From assembly GCA_032622095.1 (NCBI GenBank), contig CP136064.1, positions 7,869,512 through 7,933,511 of the forward strand: 64,000 bases of DNA, written 5' to 3'. The position numbers and the translations under genes were made by a program. This document shows positions 1 to 8,310 of this stretch, one piece after another. Source of the DNA: Siphonodentalium dalli (taxonomy: Eukaryota > Mollusca > Scaphopoda > Gadilida > Siphonodentaliidae). How positions within the stretch are numbered: the first letter of the stretch is position 1; each line of letters opens with the position of its first letter. Below the pieces are notes generated by a model. It had not been told where the DNA came from and did not search any database. It worked only from the letters and a program-made list of their open reading frames with translations.

Positions 1-7
1 AAACTGG

Positions 8-53
8 ATATGGCCTTAATTGCTGAAAGCGACATTAAACCACAATCAATCAT
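8..53 (+). repeat. SINE-tail-like segment, forward copy
   Basis: This stretch begins ATATGGCCTTAATTGCTG, continues GAAAGCGACATTAAAC and ends in CAATCAATCA. The reverse complement of 1307-1370 is nearly the same sequence. A conserved core followed by an AATC-type simple tail is the usual form of the 3' end of invertebrate (notably molluscan) SINEs. That family assignment comes from general knowledge and was not checked by search. The upstream body, if there is one, lies beyond the left edge. The alternative is that this is the outermost terminal inverted repeat of a larger element spanning about 8-1370. Confidence 0.5.
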
Positions 54-107
54 AGGACCATAGGTCGTTTATTTAACTTATTATCTAAATATTTCCCTCA
101 ATAAATA
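54..107. other. Unassigned AT-rich spacer
   Basis: This short AT-rich stretch lies between the SINE-tail-like segment and the outer TIR element. I see no gene or repeat in it. Its last five bases (103-107, AAATA) are repeated at 1077-1081 and are the candidate target-site duplication of the element that follows. Confidence 0.5.
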
Positions 108-260
108 CACTCCTGGTCAAGTGGTCCTGCTAATGTGCTATGATGCGGTTGGGTCCTGTTGACTTGCTATATTGCGGGTAGGGCAAACTGATGCTGTTAG
201 TAATAAGTACCGTTATATTTTTTAAATGTGTCTTTTTCGCGGTGTTCAGATAATCTTAAC
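108..260 (+). repeat. Left terminal inverted repeat of the outer element, with internal tandem motif
   Basis: This arm pairs with about 924-1076 on the opposite strand. Within it, a 29-bp motif starting GTCCTG occurs twice in tandem (starts at 124 and 153; both copies contain a TTGCTAT/GTGCTAT core followed by TGCGG or similar). The right arm also carries two tandem copies, so the subterminal duplication predates insertion. Confidence 0.72.
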
Positions 261-331
261 ATATACAGGAAAATCCGATATGTGACCCACCATATCAAAT
301 CCAGTCGGAAGTCGGGATTTTGTTACCCTGT

Positions 332-402
332 GCCAATGCATTCTCTTATATATGCGAGTCGACCATAGGTCGCCTCGCATATATATAAGAGAATGCATTG
401 GC
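332..402. repeat. Internal hairpin in the left MITE arm
   Basis: The arm GCCAATGCATTCTCTTATAT and following bases (from 332) is repeated in inverted orientation ending at 402, with a 2-bp length difference in the TA run. The loop includes CGACCATAGGTCG, itself self-complementary. The stem arms are about 27-29 bp. The same structure recurs at 622-690. Confidence 0.8.
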
Positions 403-416
403 CTAACAATTTTTTA

Positions 417-607
417 CAATTTTAATAATTTGTTCTTGTATTCTTTAACAATTTTATAATTTCACCCATACAGAGCCCCAGACAAACATGAGCAGACGAC
501 ACTCTTCTAGGTGCTTCTATATATGTGTGGGGCTCCCTGCAGAGTAATGGATGTTTTTTTATTTTATGTCCTAAAAATTGTAAGAAACATTTATTTAAAA
601 AACATGA
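417..607. other. MITE centre, non-coding
   Basis: This is the AT-rich interior of the 281-741 element. It contains one short inverted pair, GAGCCCCA (473-480) against TGGGGCTC (528-535). Short open frames overlapping it on both strands run into the inverted arms and resemble no protein I recognise, so I do not call a gene. Confidence 0.6.
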
Positions 608-621
608 TAAAAAATTGTTAG

Positions 622-690
622 GCCAATGCATTCTCTTATATATGAGAGGCGACATATGGCCGACTCGCATATATAAGAGAATGCATTGGC
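622..690. repeat. Internal hairpin in the right MITE arm
   Basis: This is the mirror partner of the 332-402 hairpin: GCCAATGCATTCTCTTATAT from 622 pairs with its inverted copy ending at 690. The loop has diverged (GGCGACATATGGCCGA against the left arm) but remains partly self-complementary. Confidence 0.8.
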
Positions 691-741
691 ACAGGGTCAA
701 AAAATCCCGACTTCCGACTGGATTTGATATGGCGGGTCACA

Positions 742-923
742 TATGCGTATCAAATATTAAAAAAAAAAATATTGCGAAATATTTTAATAGTTGTTGAAAA
801 TCGACTATAATCAAGATGGTTATTCACGTCGTTTTAGAAACACCAGCACAGGCATTATTATATTTCTTCAAATATATATATTGTTCTTGAATGTTTCATA
901 CACACTGTATTTTTTTCTCAAAT
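742..923. other. Interior of the outer TIR element, non-coding
   Basis: This AT-rich sequence has A- and T-runs around 758-770 and 910-918. A 65-residue frame at 791-988 runs into the right TIR, has no recognisable domain and is not supported as a gene. Confidence 0.5.
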
Positions 924-1076
924 CGTTCGGATTAGCCAAACACCGCGAAAATTACAACTTTAGAAAAAATAACTATACTTTTTCGTAACGGCATCATTTT
1001 GCCCTACACGCATCATAGCAATTCAGCAGGACCACCAGCATCATAGCATATTAGCGGGACCACTTCACCATGGGTG
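924..1076 (-). repeat. Right terminal inverted repeat of the outer element
   Basis: Read on the minus strand, this arm matches 108-260. CACCC at the outer end corresponds to CACTC on the left, and the inner end matches at TTTCGCGGTGTT. The flanking AAATA at 1077-1081 repeats 103-107. Confidence 0.72.
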
Positions 1077-1306
1077 AAATACATGTAGGGCTCCTTCTAC
1101 ACTTGTATATATCTGTCGCCTGTTTGTATCACCTTAACATCCCTCTAATTACATAATAAACCATTCCGATGTCGACTTTATAACTGACTGGGAGAATATA
1201 TTTATTATAGAAAGGGTTAAACATTACTGCACTCATATTAGTGTACAAATATGACCCCACAGCCGACGTGGCAAGGACGTGGATATCAACACCGCAGTCT
1301 GTGCTA
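1077..1306. other. Unassigned flank between TIR element and GATT tract
   Basis: I see no gene, RNA or repeat signature here beyond the candidate target duplication at 1077-1081. A 79-residue minus-strand frame (1129-1368) begins inside the SINE-tail-like core and uses the GATT tract as codons, so it is unlikely to be real. Confidence 0.5.
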
Positions 1307-1370
1307 GATTGATTGATTGATTGATTGGTTGATTGGGGGTTAATGTCGCTTTCAGCAACTAAGGCCATAT
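1307..1370 (-). repeat. SINE-tail-like segment, reverse copy, with (GATT)n tract
   Basis: On the plus strand, positions 1307-1334 are seven tandem tetranucleotides, six GATT and one GGTT. They are followed by GGGGGTTAATGTCGCTTTC and the core ending GGCCATAT at 1370. On the minus strand this reads as the core at 8-53 followed by an (AATC)n tail. If it is a SINE, its body would lie on the minus strand upstream, within 1371-1512. Confidence 0.55.
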
Positions 1371-1512
1371 CACGACATTGCCAATTTTAGTGGTGGAGGA
1401 AATCCGCACACTTACGGCTAATCTAACAGTAATTTCAATGACTGAGAACTCATCGACATGTGCGGCAAACCACCATATGCATGTCGGTGCTAGTCATCTT
1501 TGTAACCTGCAC
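1371..1512. other. Transition sequence bordering the satellite array
   Basis: This non-repetitive sequence separates the reverse SINE-tail-like segment from the first satellite unit. It contains a weak 7-bp inverted pair (CGACATG at 1454-1460, CATGTCG at 1480-1486). It could hold the body of the reverse SINE, but I see no clear A or B box. No gene is supported. Confidence 0.5.
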
Positions 1513-1535
1513 GTATACTGGCTGCAATCCGGTGG
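1513..1535 (+). repeat. First, diverged 23-bp module (array edge)
   Basis: This unit differs from the 23-bp consensus at three of 23 positions (6, 9 and 11) but keeps GCAATCCGGTGG. The next unit (1536-1580) is a standard 45-mer. Diverged terminal units are expected where homogenising recombination no longer reaches, so this is the likely true left boundary. Confidence 0.85.
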
Positions 1536-3290
1536 GTATAACGAAAGAGAGAAGCGCCAATCTGTTGAGTGCATGATCACGTATAACGAAAGAGAGAAGC
1601 GCCGATCTGTTGAGTGCATGATCATGTATAATGACAGAGAGAAGCGCCGATCTGTTGAGTGCATGATCATGTATAACGAAAGAGAGAAGCGCCAATCTGT
1701 TGCGTGCATGATCACGTATAATGACAGCAATCCGATGGGTATAACGACAGAGAGAAGCGCCAATCTGTTGAGTGCATGATCGCGTATAATGACAGAGAGA
1801 AGCGCCAATCTGTTGAGTGCATGATCACGTATAATGACAGCAATCCGATGGGTATAATGACAGAGAGAAGCGCCGATCTGTTGAGTGCATGATCATGTAT
1901 AACGAAAGAGAGAAGCGCCAATCTGTTGCGTGCATGATCGCGTATAATGACAGCAATCCGGTGGGTATAAGGACAGAGAGAAGCGCCAATCTGTGGAGTG
2001 CATGATCGCGTATAATGACAGAGGGAAGCGCCAATCTGTTGAGTGCATGATCGCGTATAACGACAGAGAGAAGCGCCAATCTGTTGAGTGCATGATCACG
2101 TATAATGACAGCAATCCGATGGGTATAACGACAGAGAGAAGCGCCGATCTGTTGAGTGCATGATCATGTATAATGACAGAGAGAAGCGCCGATCTGTTGA
2201 GTGCATGATCATGTATAACGAAAGAGAGAAGCGCCAATCTGTTGCGTGCATGATCACGTATAATGACAGCAATCCGGTGGGTATAATGACAGAGAGAAGC
2301 GCCAATCTGTTGAGTGCATGATCACGTATAACGAAAGAGAGAAGCGCCAATCTGTTGAGTGCATGATCACGTATAACGACAGAGAGAAGCGCCGATCTGT
2401 TGAGTGCATGATCATGTATAATGACAGAGAGAAGCGCCAATCTGTTGAGTGCATGATCATGTATAATGACAGAGAGAAGCGCCAATCTGTTGAGTGCATG
2501 ATCGCGTATAACGACAGAGAGAAGCGCCAATCTGTTGAGTGCATGATCACGTATAATGACAGCAATCCGATGGGTATAATGACAGAGAGAAGCGCCGATC
2601 TGTTGAGTGCATGATCATGTATAATGACAGAGAGAAGCGCCGATCTGTTGAGTGCATGATCATGTATAACGAAAGAGAGAAGCGCCAATCTGTTGCGTGC
2701 ATGATCACGTATAATGACAGCAATCCGGTGGGTATAATGACAGAGAGAAGCGCCAATCTGTTGAGTGCATGATCGCGTATAATGACAGAGAGAAGCGCCA
2801 ATCTGTTGAGTGCATGATCGCGTATAACGACTGAGAGAAGCGCCAATCTGTTGAGTGCATGATCACGTATAATGACAGCAATCCGATGGGTATAATGACA
2901 GAGAGAAGCGCCGATCTGTTGAGTGCATGATCATGTATAATGACAGAGAGAAGCGCCGATCTGTTGAGTGCATGATCATGTATAACGAAAGAGAGAAGCG
3001 CCAATCTGTTGCGTGCATGATCACGTATAATGACAGCAATCCGGTGGGTATAACGAAAGAGAGAAGCGCCAATATGTTGAGTGCATGATCACGTATAACG
3101 ACAGAGAGAAGCGCCGATCTGTTGAGTGCATGATCCCGTATAATGACAGCAATCCGGAGGGTATAATGACAGAGAGAAGCGCCGATCTGTTGAGTGCATG
3201 ATCATGTATAATGACAGAGAGAAGCGCCGATCTGTTGAGTGCATGATCATGTATAACGAAAGAGAGAAGCGCCAATCTGTTGCGTGCATG
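1536..3290 (+). repeat. Alpha block 1
   Basis: Here the array is dominated by the order 23-45-45-45 and 23-45-45, often with a 158-bp period. Alpha variants are frequent: GATCATGTATAA, GATCGCGTATAA, GCCGATCTG, and TTGCGTGCATG just before a 23-mer. It lacks the 44-bp and 35-bp markers of the beta family. Confidence 0.75.
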
Positions 3291-3544
3291 ATCACGTATA
3301 ATGACAGCAATCCGATGGGTATAACGAAAGAGAGAAGCGCCAATCTGTTGAGTGCATGATCCCGTATAATGACAGAGAGAAGCGCCAATCTGTTGAGTGC
3401 ATGATCACGTATAACGACAGAGAGAAGCGCCAATCTGTTGAGTGCATGATCACGTATAACGAAAGAGAGAAGCGCCAGTCTGTTGAGTGCATGATCATGT
3501 ATAATGACAGCAATCCGGTGGGTATAACGGAAGAGAGAAGCGCC

Positions 3545-3554
3545 AGTCTATGAG
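3545..3554 (+). repeat. 44-bp module marker AGTCTATGAG, first of 16 copies
   Basis: In this 45-mer variant CTGTTGAG is replaced by CTATGAG, one base shorter, so the module is 44 bp. I located copies starting at 3545, 8570, 10381, 12192, 17841, 19471, 21101, 22911, 29110, 30569, 32380, 34372, 36409, 38463, 42932 and 63005. The extra base loss changes frame, and the marker dates all beta blocks to one ancestral HOR. Confidence 0.9.
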
Positions 3555-4660
3555 TGCATGATCCCGTATAATGACAGAGAGAAGCGCCAATCTGTTGAGT
3601 GCATGATCACGTATAACGACAGAGAGAAGCGCCAATCTGTTGAGTGCATGATCACGTATAACGAAAGAGAGAAGCGCCAGTCTGTTGAGTGCATGATCAC
3701 ATATAATGACAGTAATCCGGAGGGTATAACGACAGAGAGAAGCGCCAATCTGTTGAGTGCATGATCACGTATAATGACAGCAATCCGGTGGGTATAACGA
3801 CAGAGAGAAGCGCCAATCTGTTGAGTGCATGATCATGTATAATGACAGAGAGAAGCGCCGATCTGTTGAGTGCATGATCACGTATATCGACAGAGAGAAG
3901 CGCCAATATGTTGAGTGCATGATCACGTATATCGACAGCAATCCGGTGGGTATAAGGACAGAGAGAAGCGCCAATCTGTTGAGTGCATGATCACGTATAT
4001 CGACAGAGAGAAGCGCCGATCTGTTGCGTGCATGATCACATATAATGACAGCAATCCGGTGGGTATAACGAAAGAGAGAAGCGCCAATCTGTTGAGTGCA
4101 TGATCACGTATAATGACAGCAATCCGGTGGGTATAACGAAAGAGAGAAGCGCCAGTCTGTTGAGTGCATGATCCCGTATAAGGACATAAATCCGATGGGT
4201 ATAACGAAAGAGAGAAGCGCCAGTCTGTTGAGTGCATGATCCCGTATAAGGACATAAATCCGATGGGTATAACGAAAGAGAGAAGCGCCAATCTGTTGAG
4301 TGCATGATCACATATAATGACAGCAATCCGGTGGGTATAACGAAAGAGAGAAGCGCCAATCTGTTGAGTGCATGATCACGTATAATGACAGCAATCCGGT
4401 GGGTATAACGAAAGAGAGAAGCGCCAGTCTGTTGAGTGCATGATCCCGTATAAGGACATAAATCCGATGGGTATAACGAAAGAGAGAAGCGCCAGTCTGT
4501 TGAGTGCATGATCCCGTATAAGGACATAAATCCGATGGGTATAACGAAAGAGAGAAGCGCCAGTCTGTTGAGTGCATGATCACGTATAATGACAGCAATC
4601 CGGTGGGTATAACGACAGAGAGAAGCGCCAATCTGTTGAGTGCATGATCGCGTATAATGA

Positions 4661-4691
4661 CAGAGCGAAGCGTCAGTCTGTTGAGTGTATA
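4661..4691 (+). repeat. 35-bp truncated module marker, first of 18 copies
   Basis: This module reads CAGAGCGAAGCGTCAG then TCTGTTGAGT and stops 10 bp early, lacking GCATGATCAC, so GAGT runs straight into GTATAATGACAT. Copies start at 4661, 9550, 11361, 13172, 14329, 18821, 20451, 22081, 28460, 30090, 31549, 33315, 35352, 39443, 40385, 43912, 46045 and 63985 (the last cut by the edge). Confidence 0.88.
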
Positions 4692-5949
4692 ATGACATAA
4701 ATCCGATGGGTATAACGACAGAGAGAAGCGCCAATCTGTTGAGTGCATGATCACGTATAATTACAGCAATCCGGTGGGTATAACGAAAGAGAGAAGCGCC
4801 AATCTGTTGAGTGCATGATCATGTAAAATGACAGAGAGAAGCGCCAATCTGTAGAGTGTTTAATGGCAGAAATCCGATGGGTATAACGACAGAGAGAAGC
4901 GCCAATCTGTTGAGTGCATGATCAGGTATAATGACAGCAATCCGGTGGGTATAACGAAAGAGAGAAGCGCCAATCTGTTGAGTGCATGATCATGTATAAT
5001 AACAGAGAGAAGCGCCAATCTGTTGAGTGTTTAATGGCAGAAATCCGGTGGGTATAACGACAGAGAGAAGCGCCAATCTGTTGAGTGTTTAATGGCAGAA
5101 ATCCGGTGGGTATAACGACAGAGTGAAGCGCCAATCTGTTGAGTTCATGATCACGTTTAATGGCAGCAATCCGGTGGGTATAACGACAGAGAGAAGCGCC
5201 AATCTGTCGAGTGCATGATCACGTATAATGACAGCAATCCGGTGGGTATAACAACAGAGTGAAGCGCCGATCTGTTGCGTGCATGATCACATATAATGAC
5301 AGTAATCCGGAGGGTATAATGACAGAGAGAAGCGCCGATCTGTTGAGTGCTTGATCACGTATAATGACAGCAATCCGGTGGGTATAAGGACAGAGAGAAG
5401 CGCCAATCTGTTGAGTGCATGATCACGTATAACGACAGAGAGAAGCGCCAATATGTTGAGTGCATGATCACGTATAATGACAGCAATCCGGTGGGTATAA
5501 CGACAGAGAGAAGCGCCAATCTGTTGAGTGCATGATCACGTATAACGAAAGAGAGAAGCGCCAGTCTGTTGAGTGTATAATGACATAAATCCGATGGGTA
5601 TAACGACAGAGAGAAGCGCCAATCTGTTGAGTGCATGATCATGTATAATGACAGAGAGAAGCGCCAATCTGTTGAGTGTTTAATGGCAGAAATCCGGTGG
5701 GTATAACGACAGAGTGAAGCGCCAATCTGTTGAGTTCATGATCACGTTTAATGGCAGCAATCCGGTGGGTATAACGACAGAGAGAAGCGCCAATCTGTCG
5801 AGTGCATGATCACGTATAATGACAGCAATCCGGTGGGTATAACAACAGAGTGAAGCGCCGATCTGTTGCGTGCATGATCACATATAATGACAGCAATCCG
5901 GTGGGTATAACGAAAGAGAGAAGCGCCAATCTGTTGAGTGCATGATCAC

Positions 5950-8310
5950 GTATAATGACAGCAATCCGGAGGGTATAATGACAGAGAGAAGCGCCGATCT
6001 GTTGAGTGCATGATCATGTATAACGAAAGAGAGAAGCGCCAATCTGTTGAGTGCATGATCCCGTATAATGACAGAAATCCGGTGGGTATAACGAAAGAGA
6101 GAAGCGCCAATCTGTTGAGTGCATGATCACGTATAATGACAGCAATCCGGAGGGTATAATGACAGAGAGAAGCGCCGATCTGTTGAGTGCATGATCATGT
6201 ATAACGAAAGAGAGAAGCGCCAATCTGTTGAGTGCATGATCCCGTATAATGACAGCAATCCGATGGGTATAACGACAGAGAGAAGCGCCGATCTGTTGAG
6301 TGCATGATCATGTATAATGACAGAGAGAAGCGCCGATCTGTTGAGTGCATGATCATGTATAACGAAAGAGAGAAGCGCCAATCTGTTGCGTGCATGATCA
6401 CGTATAATGACAGCAATCCGGTGGGTATAACGAAAGAGAGAAGCGCCAATCTGTTGAGTGCATGATCACGTATAACGACAGAGAGAAGCGCCGATCTGTT
6501 GAGTGCATGATCATGTATAATGACAGAGAGAAGCGCCAATCTGTTGAGTGCATGATCATGTATAATGACAGAGAGAAGCGCCAATCTGTTGAGTGCATGA
6601 TCGCGTATAACGACAGAGAGAAGCGCCAATCTGTTGAGTGCATGATCACGTATAATGACAGCAATCCGATGGGTATAATGACAGAGAGAAGCGCCGATCT
6701 GTTGAGTGCATGATCATGTATAATGACAGAGAGAAGCGCCGATCTGTTGAGTGCATGATCATGTATAACGAAAGAGAGAAGCGCCAATCTGTTGCGTGCA
6801 TGATCACGTATAATGACAGCAATCCGGTGGGTATAAGGACAGAGAGAAGCGCCAATCTGTTGAGTGCATGATCGCGTATAATGACAGAGGGAAGCGCCAA
6901 TCTGTTGAGTGCATGATCGCGTATAACGACAGAGAGAAGCGCCAATCTGTTGAGTGCATGATCACGTATAATGACAGCAATCCGATGGGTATAATGACAG
7001 AGAGAAGCGCCGATCTGTTGAGTGCATGATCATGTATAATGACAGAGAGAAGCGCCGATCTGTTGAGTGCATGATCATGTATAACGAAAGAGAGAAGCGC
7101 CAATCTGTTGCGTGCATGATCACGTATAATGACAGCAATCCGGTGGGTATAACGAAAGAGAGAAGCGCCAATCTGTTGAGTGCATGATCACGTATAACGA
7201 CAGAGAGAAGCGCCGATCTGTTGAGTGCATGATCATGTATAATGACAGAGAGAAGCGCCAATCTGTTGAGTGCATGATCATGTATAATGACAGAGAGAAG
7301 CGCCAATCTGTTGAGTGCATGATCGCGTATAACGACAGAGAGAAGCGCCAATCTGTTGAGTGCATGATCACGTATAATGACAGCAATCCGATGGGTATAA
7401 CGACAGAGAGAAGCGCCGATCTGTTGAGTGCATGATCATGTATAATGACAGAGAGAAGCGCCGATCTGTTGAGTGCATGATCATGTATAACGAAAGAGAG
7501 AAGCGCCAATCTGTTGCGTGCATGATCACGTATAATGACAGCAATCCGGTGGGTATAATGACAGAGAGAAGCGCCAATCTGTTGAGTGCATGATCGCGTA
7601 TAATGACAGAGAGAAGCGCCAATCTGTTGAGTGCATGATCGCGTATAACGACAGAGAGAAGCGCCAATCTGTTGAGTGCATGATCACGTATAATGACAGC
7701 AATCCGATGGGTATAATGACAGAGAGAAGCGCCGATCTGTTGAGTGCATGATCATGTATAATGACAGAGAGAAGCGCCGATCTGTTGAGTGCATGATCAT
7801 GTATAACGAAAGAGAGAAGCGCCAATCTGTTGCGTGCATGATCACGTATAATGACAGCAATCCGGTGGGTATAACGACAGAGAGAAGCGCCAATCTGTTG
7901 AGTGCATGATCGCGTATAATGACAGCAATCCGATGGGTATAAGGACAGAGAGAAGCGCCGATCTGTTGAGTGCATGATCATGTATAATGACAGAGAGAAG
8001 CGCCAATATGTGGAGTGCATGGTCACGTATAATGACAGCAATCCGGTGGGTATAACGAAAGAGAGAAGCGCCAATATGTTGAGTGCATGATCACGTATAA
8101 CGACAGAGAGAAGCGCCGATCTGTTGAGTGCATGATCCCGTATAATGACAGCAATCCGGAGGGTATAATGACAGAGAGAAGCGCCGATCTGTTGAGTGCA
8201 TGATCATGTATAACGAAAGAGAGAAGCGCCGATCTGTTGAGTGCATGATCCCGTATAATGACAGCAATCCGGAGGGTATAATGACAGAGAGAAGCGCCAA
8301 TCTGTTGCGT
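5950..8310 (+). repeat. Alpha block 2
   Basis: This block repeats the alpha order. An internal stretch around 6.4-6.8 kb recurs at about 7.12-7.5 kb with an offset of 722 bp, a local duplication of about five module groups. It ends near 8.3 kb, where beta units resume. Confidence 0.7.

Larger units (their letters stand above)
281..741. mobile_element. MITE-like foldback element with TA target duplication
   Basis: The ends begin TGTGACCCACCATATC on the left and TGTGACCCGCCATATC on the right (minus strand). They are flanked by TA at 279-280 and 742-743, as expected for an element inserting at TA. The arms (281-416 and 608-741) match almost base for base for about 135 bp. The 190-bp centre has no transposase-like frame. 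Length, long arms, lack of coding capacity and TA flanks fit a miniature inverted-repeat element. TA insertion is typical of Tc1/mariner-related families, but the terminal bases do not let me name one. It sits inside the 108-1076 element and so inserted later. Confidence 0.8.
108..1076. mobile_element. Outer non-autonomous TIR element, interrupted by a second TIR element
   Basis: The left arm (108-260) and the reverse complement of the right arm (about 924-1076) align along about 150 bp with scattered mismatches. Shared landmarks are AAGTGGTCC, GCTATGATGC, GTAGGGCAAA and TTCGCGGTGTT. The arms end CACTCC / CACCCA and are flanked by AAATA on both sides (103-107 and 1077-1081), a plausible 5-bp target-site duplication. 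A 7-bp match, AAATACA, is possible if the ends are set differently. The interior contains no transposase-like frame, so the element is non-autonomous. Without the 281-741 insertion and one TA it would be about 506 bp. I cannot name the superfamily. Confidence 0.72.
3290..5950 (+). repeat. Beta block 1
   Basis: The block contains the 44-bp marker AGTCTATGAG at 3545, ATATCGAC variants (about 3885-4010), repeated GGACATAAATCCGATGG 23-mers (about 4190-4540) and the 35-bp marker at 4661. The second half (about 4.85-5.9 kb) has GTTTAATGGCAG 23-mers and several partial reduplications. It shares its start with the 8.57 kb region at an offset of 5025 bp. Confidence 0.7.

Noticed and set aside
422-797. 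Two small proteins of about 90 residues on opposite strands
   Set aside because: Both run through the inverted arms and hairpins of the MITE and share the same translated TIR peptide. No domain is recognisable.
1307-1336. GATT microsatellite as an independent feature
   Set aside because: It is contiguous with the SINE-tail-like core and matches the tail of the copy at 8-53, so I treat it as part of that element.
1129-1368. 79-residue minus-strand protein
   Set aside because: It starts in the SINE-tail-like core and reads the GATT tract as an Asn-Gln-Ser-rich run, which is typical of translated repeats.
1371-1512. tRNA-derived SINE head with polymerase III A and B boxes
   Set aside because: I looked on the minus strand and found no convincing box pair.
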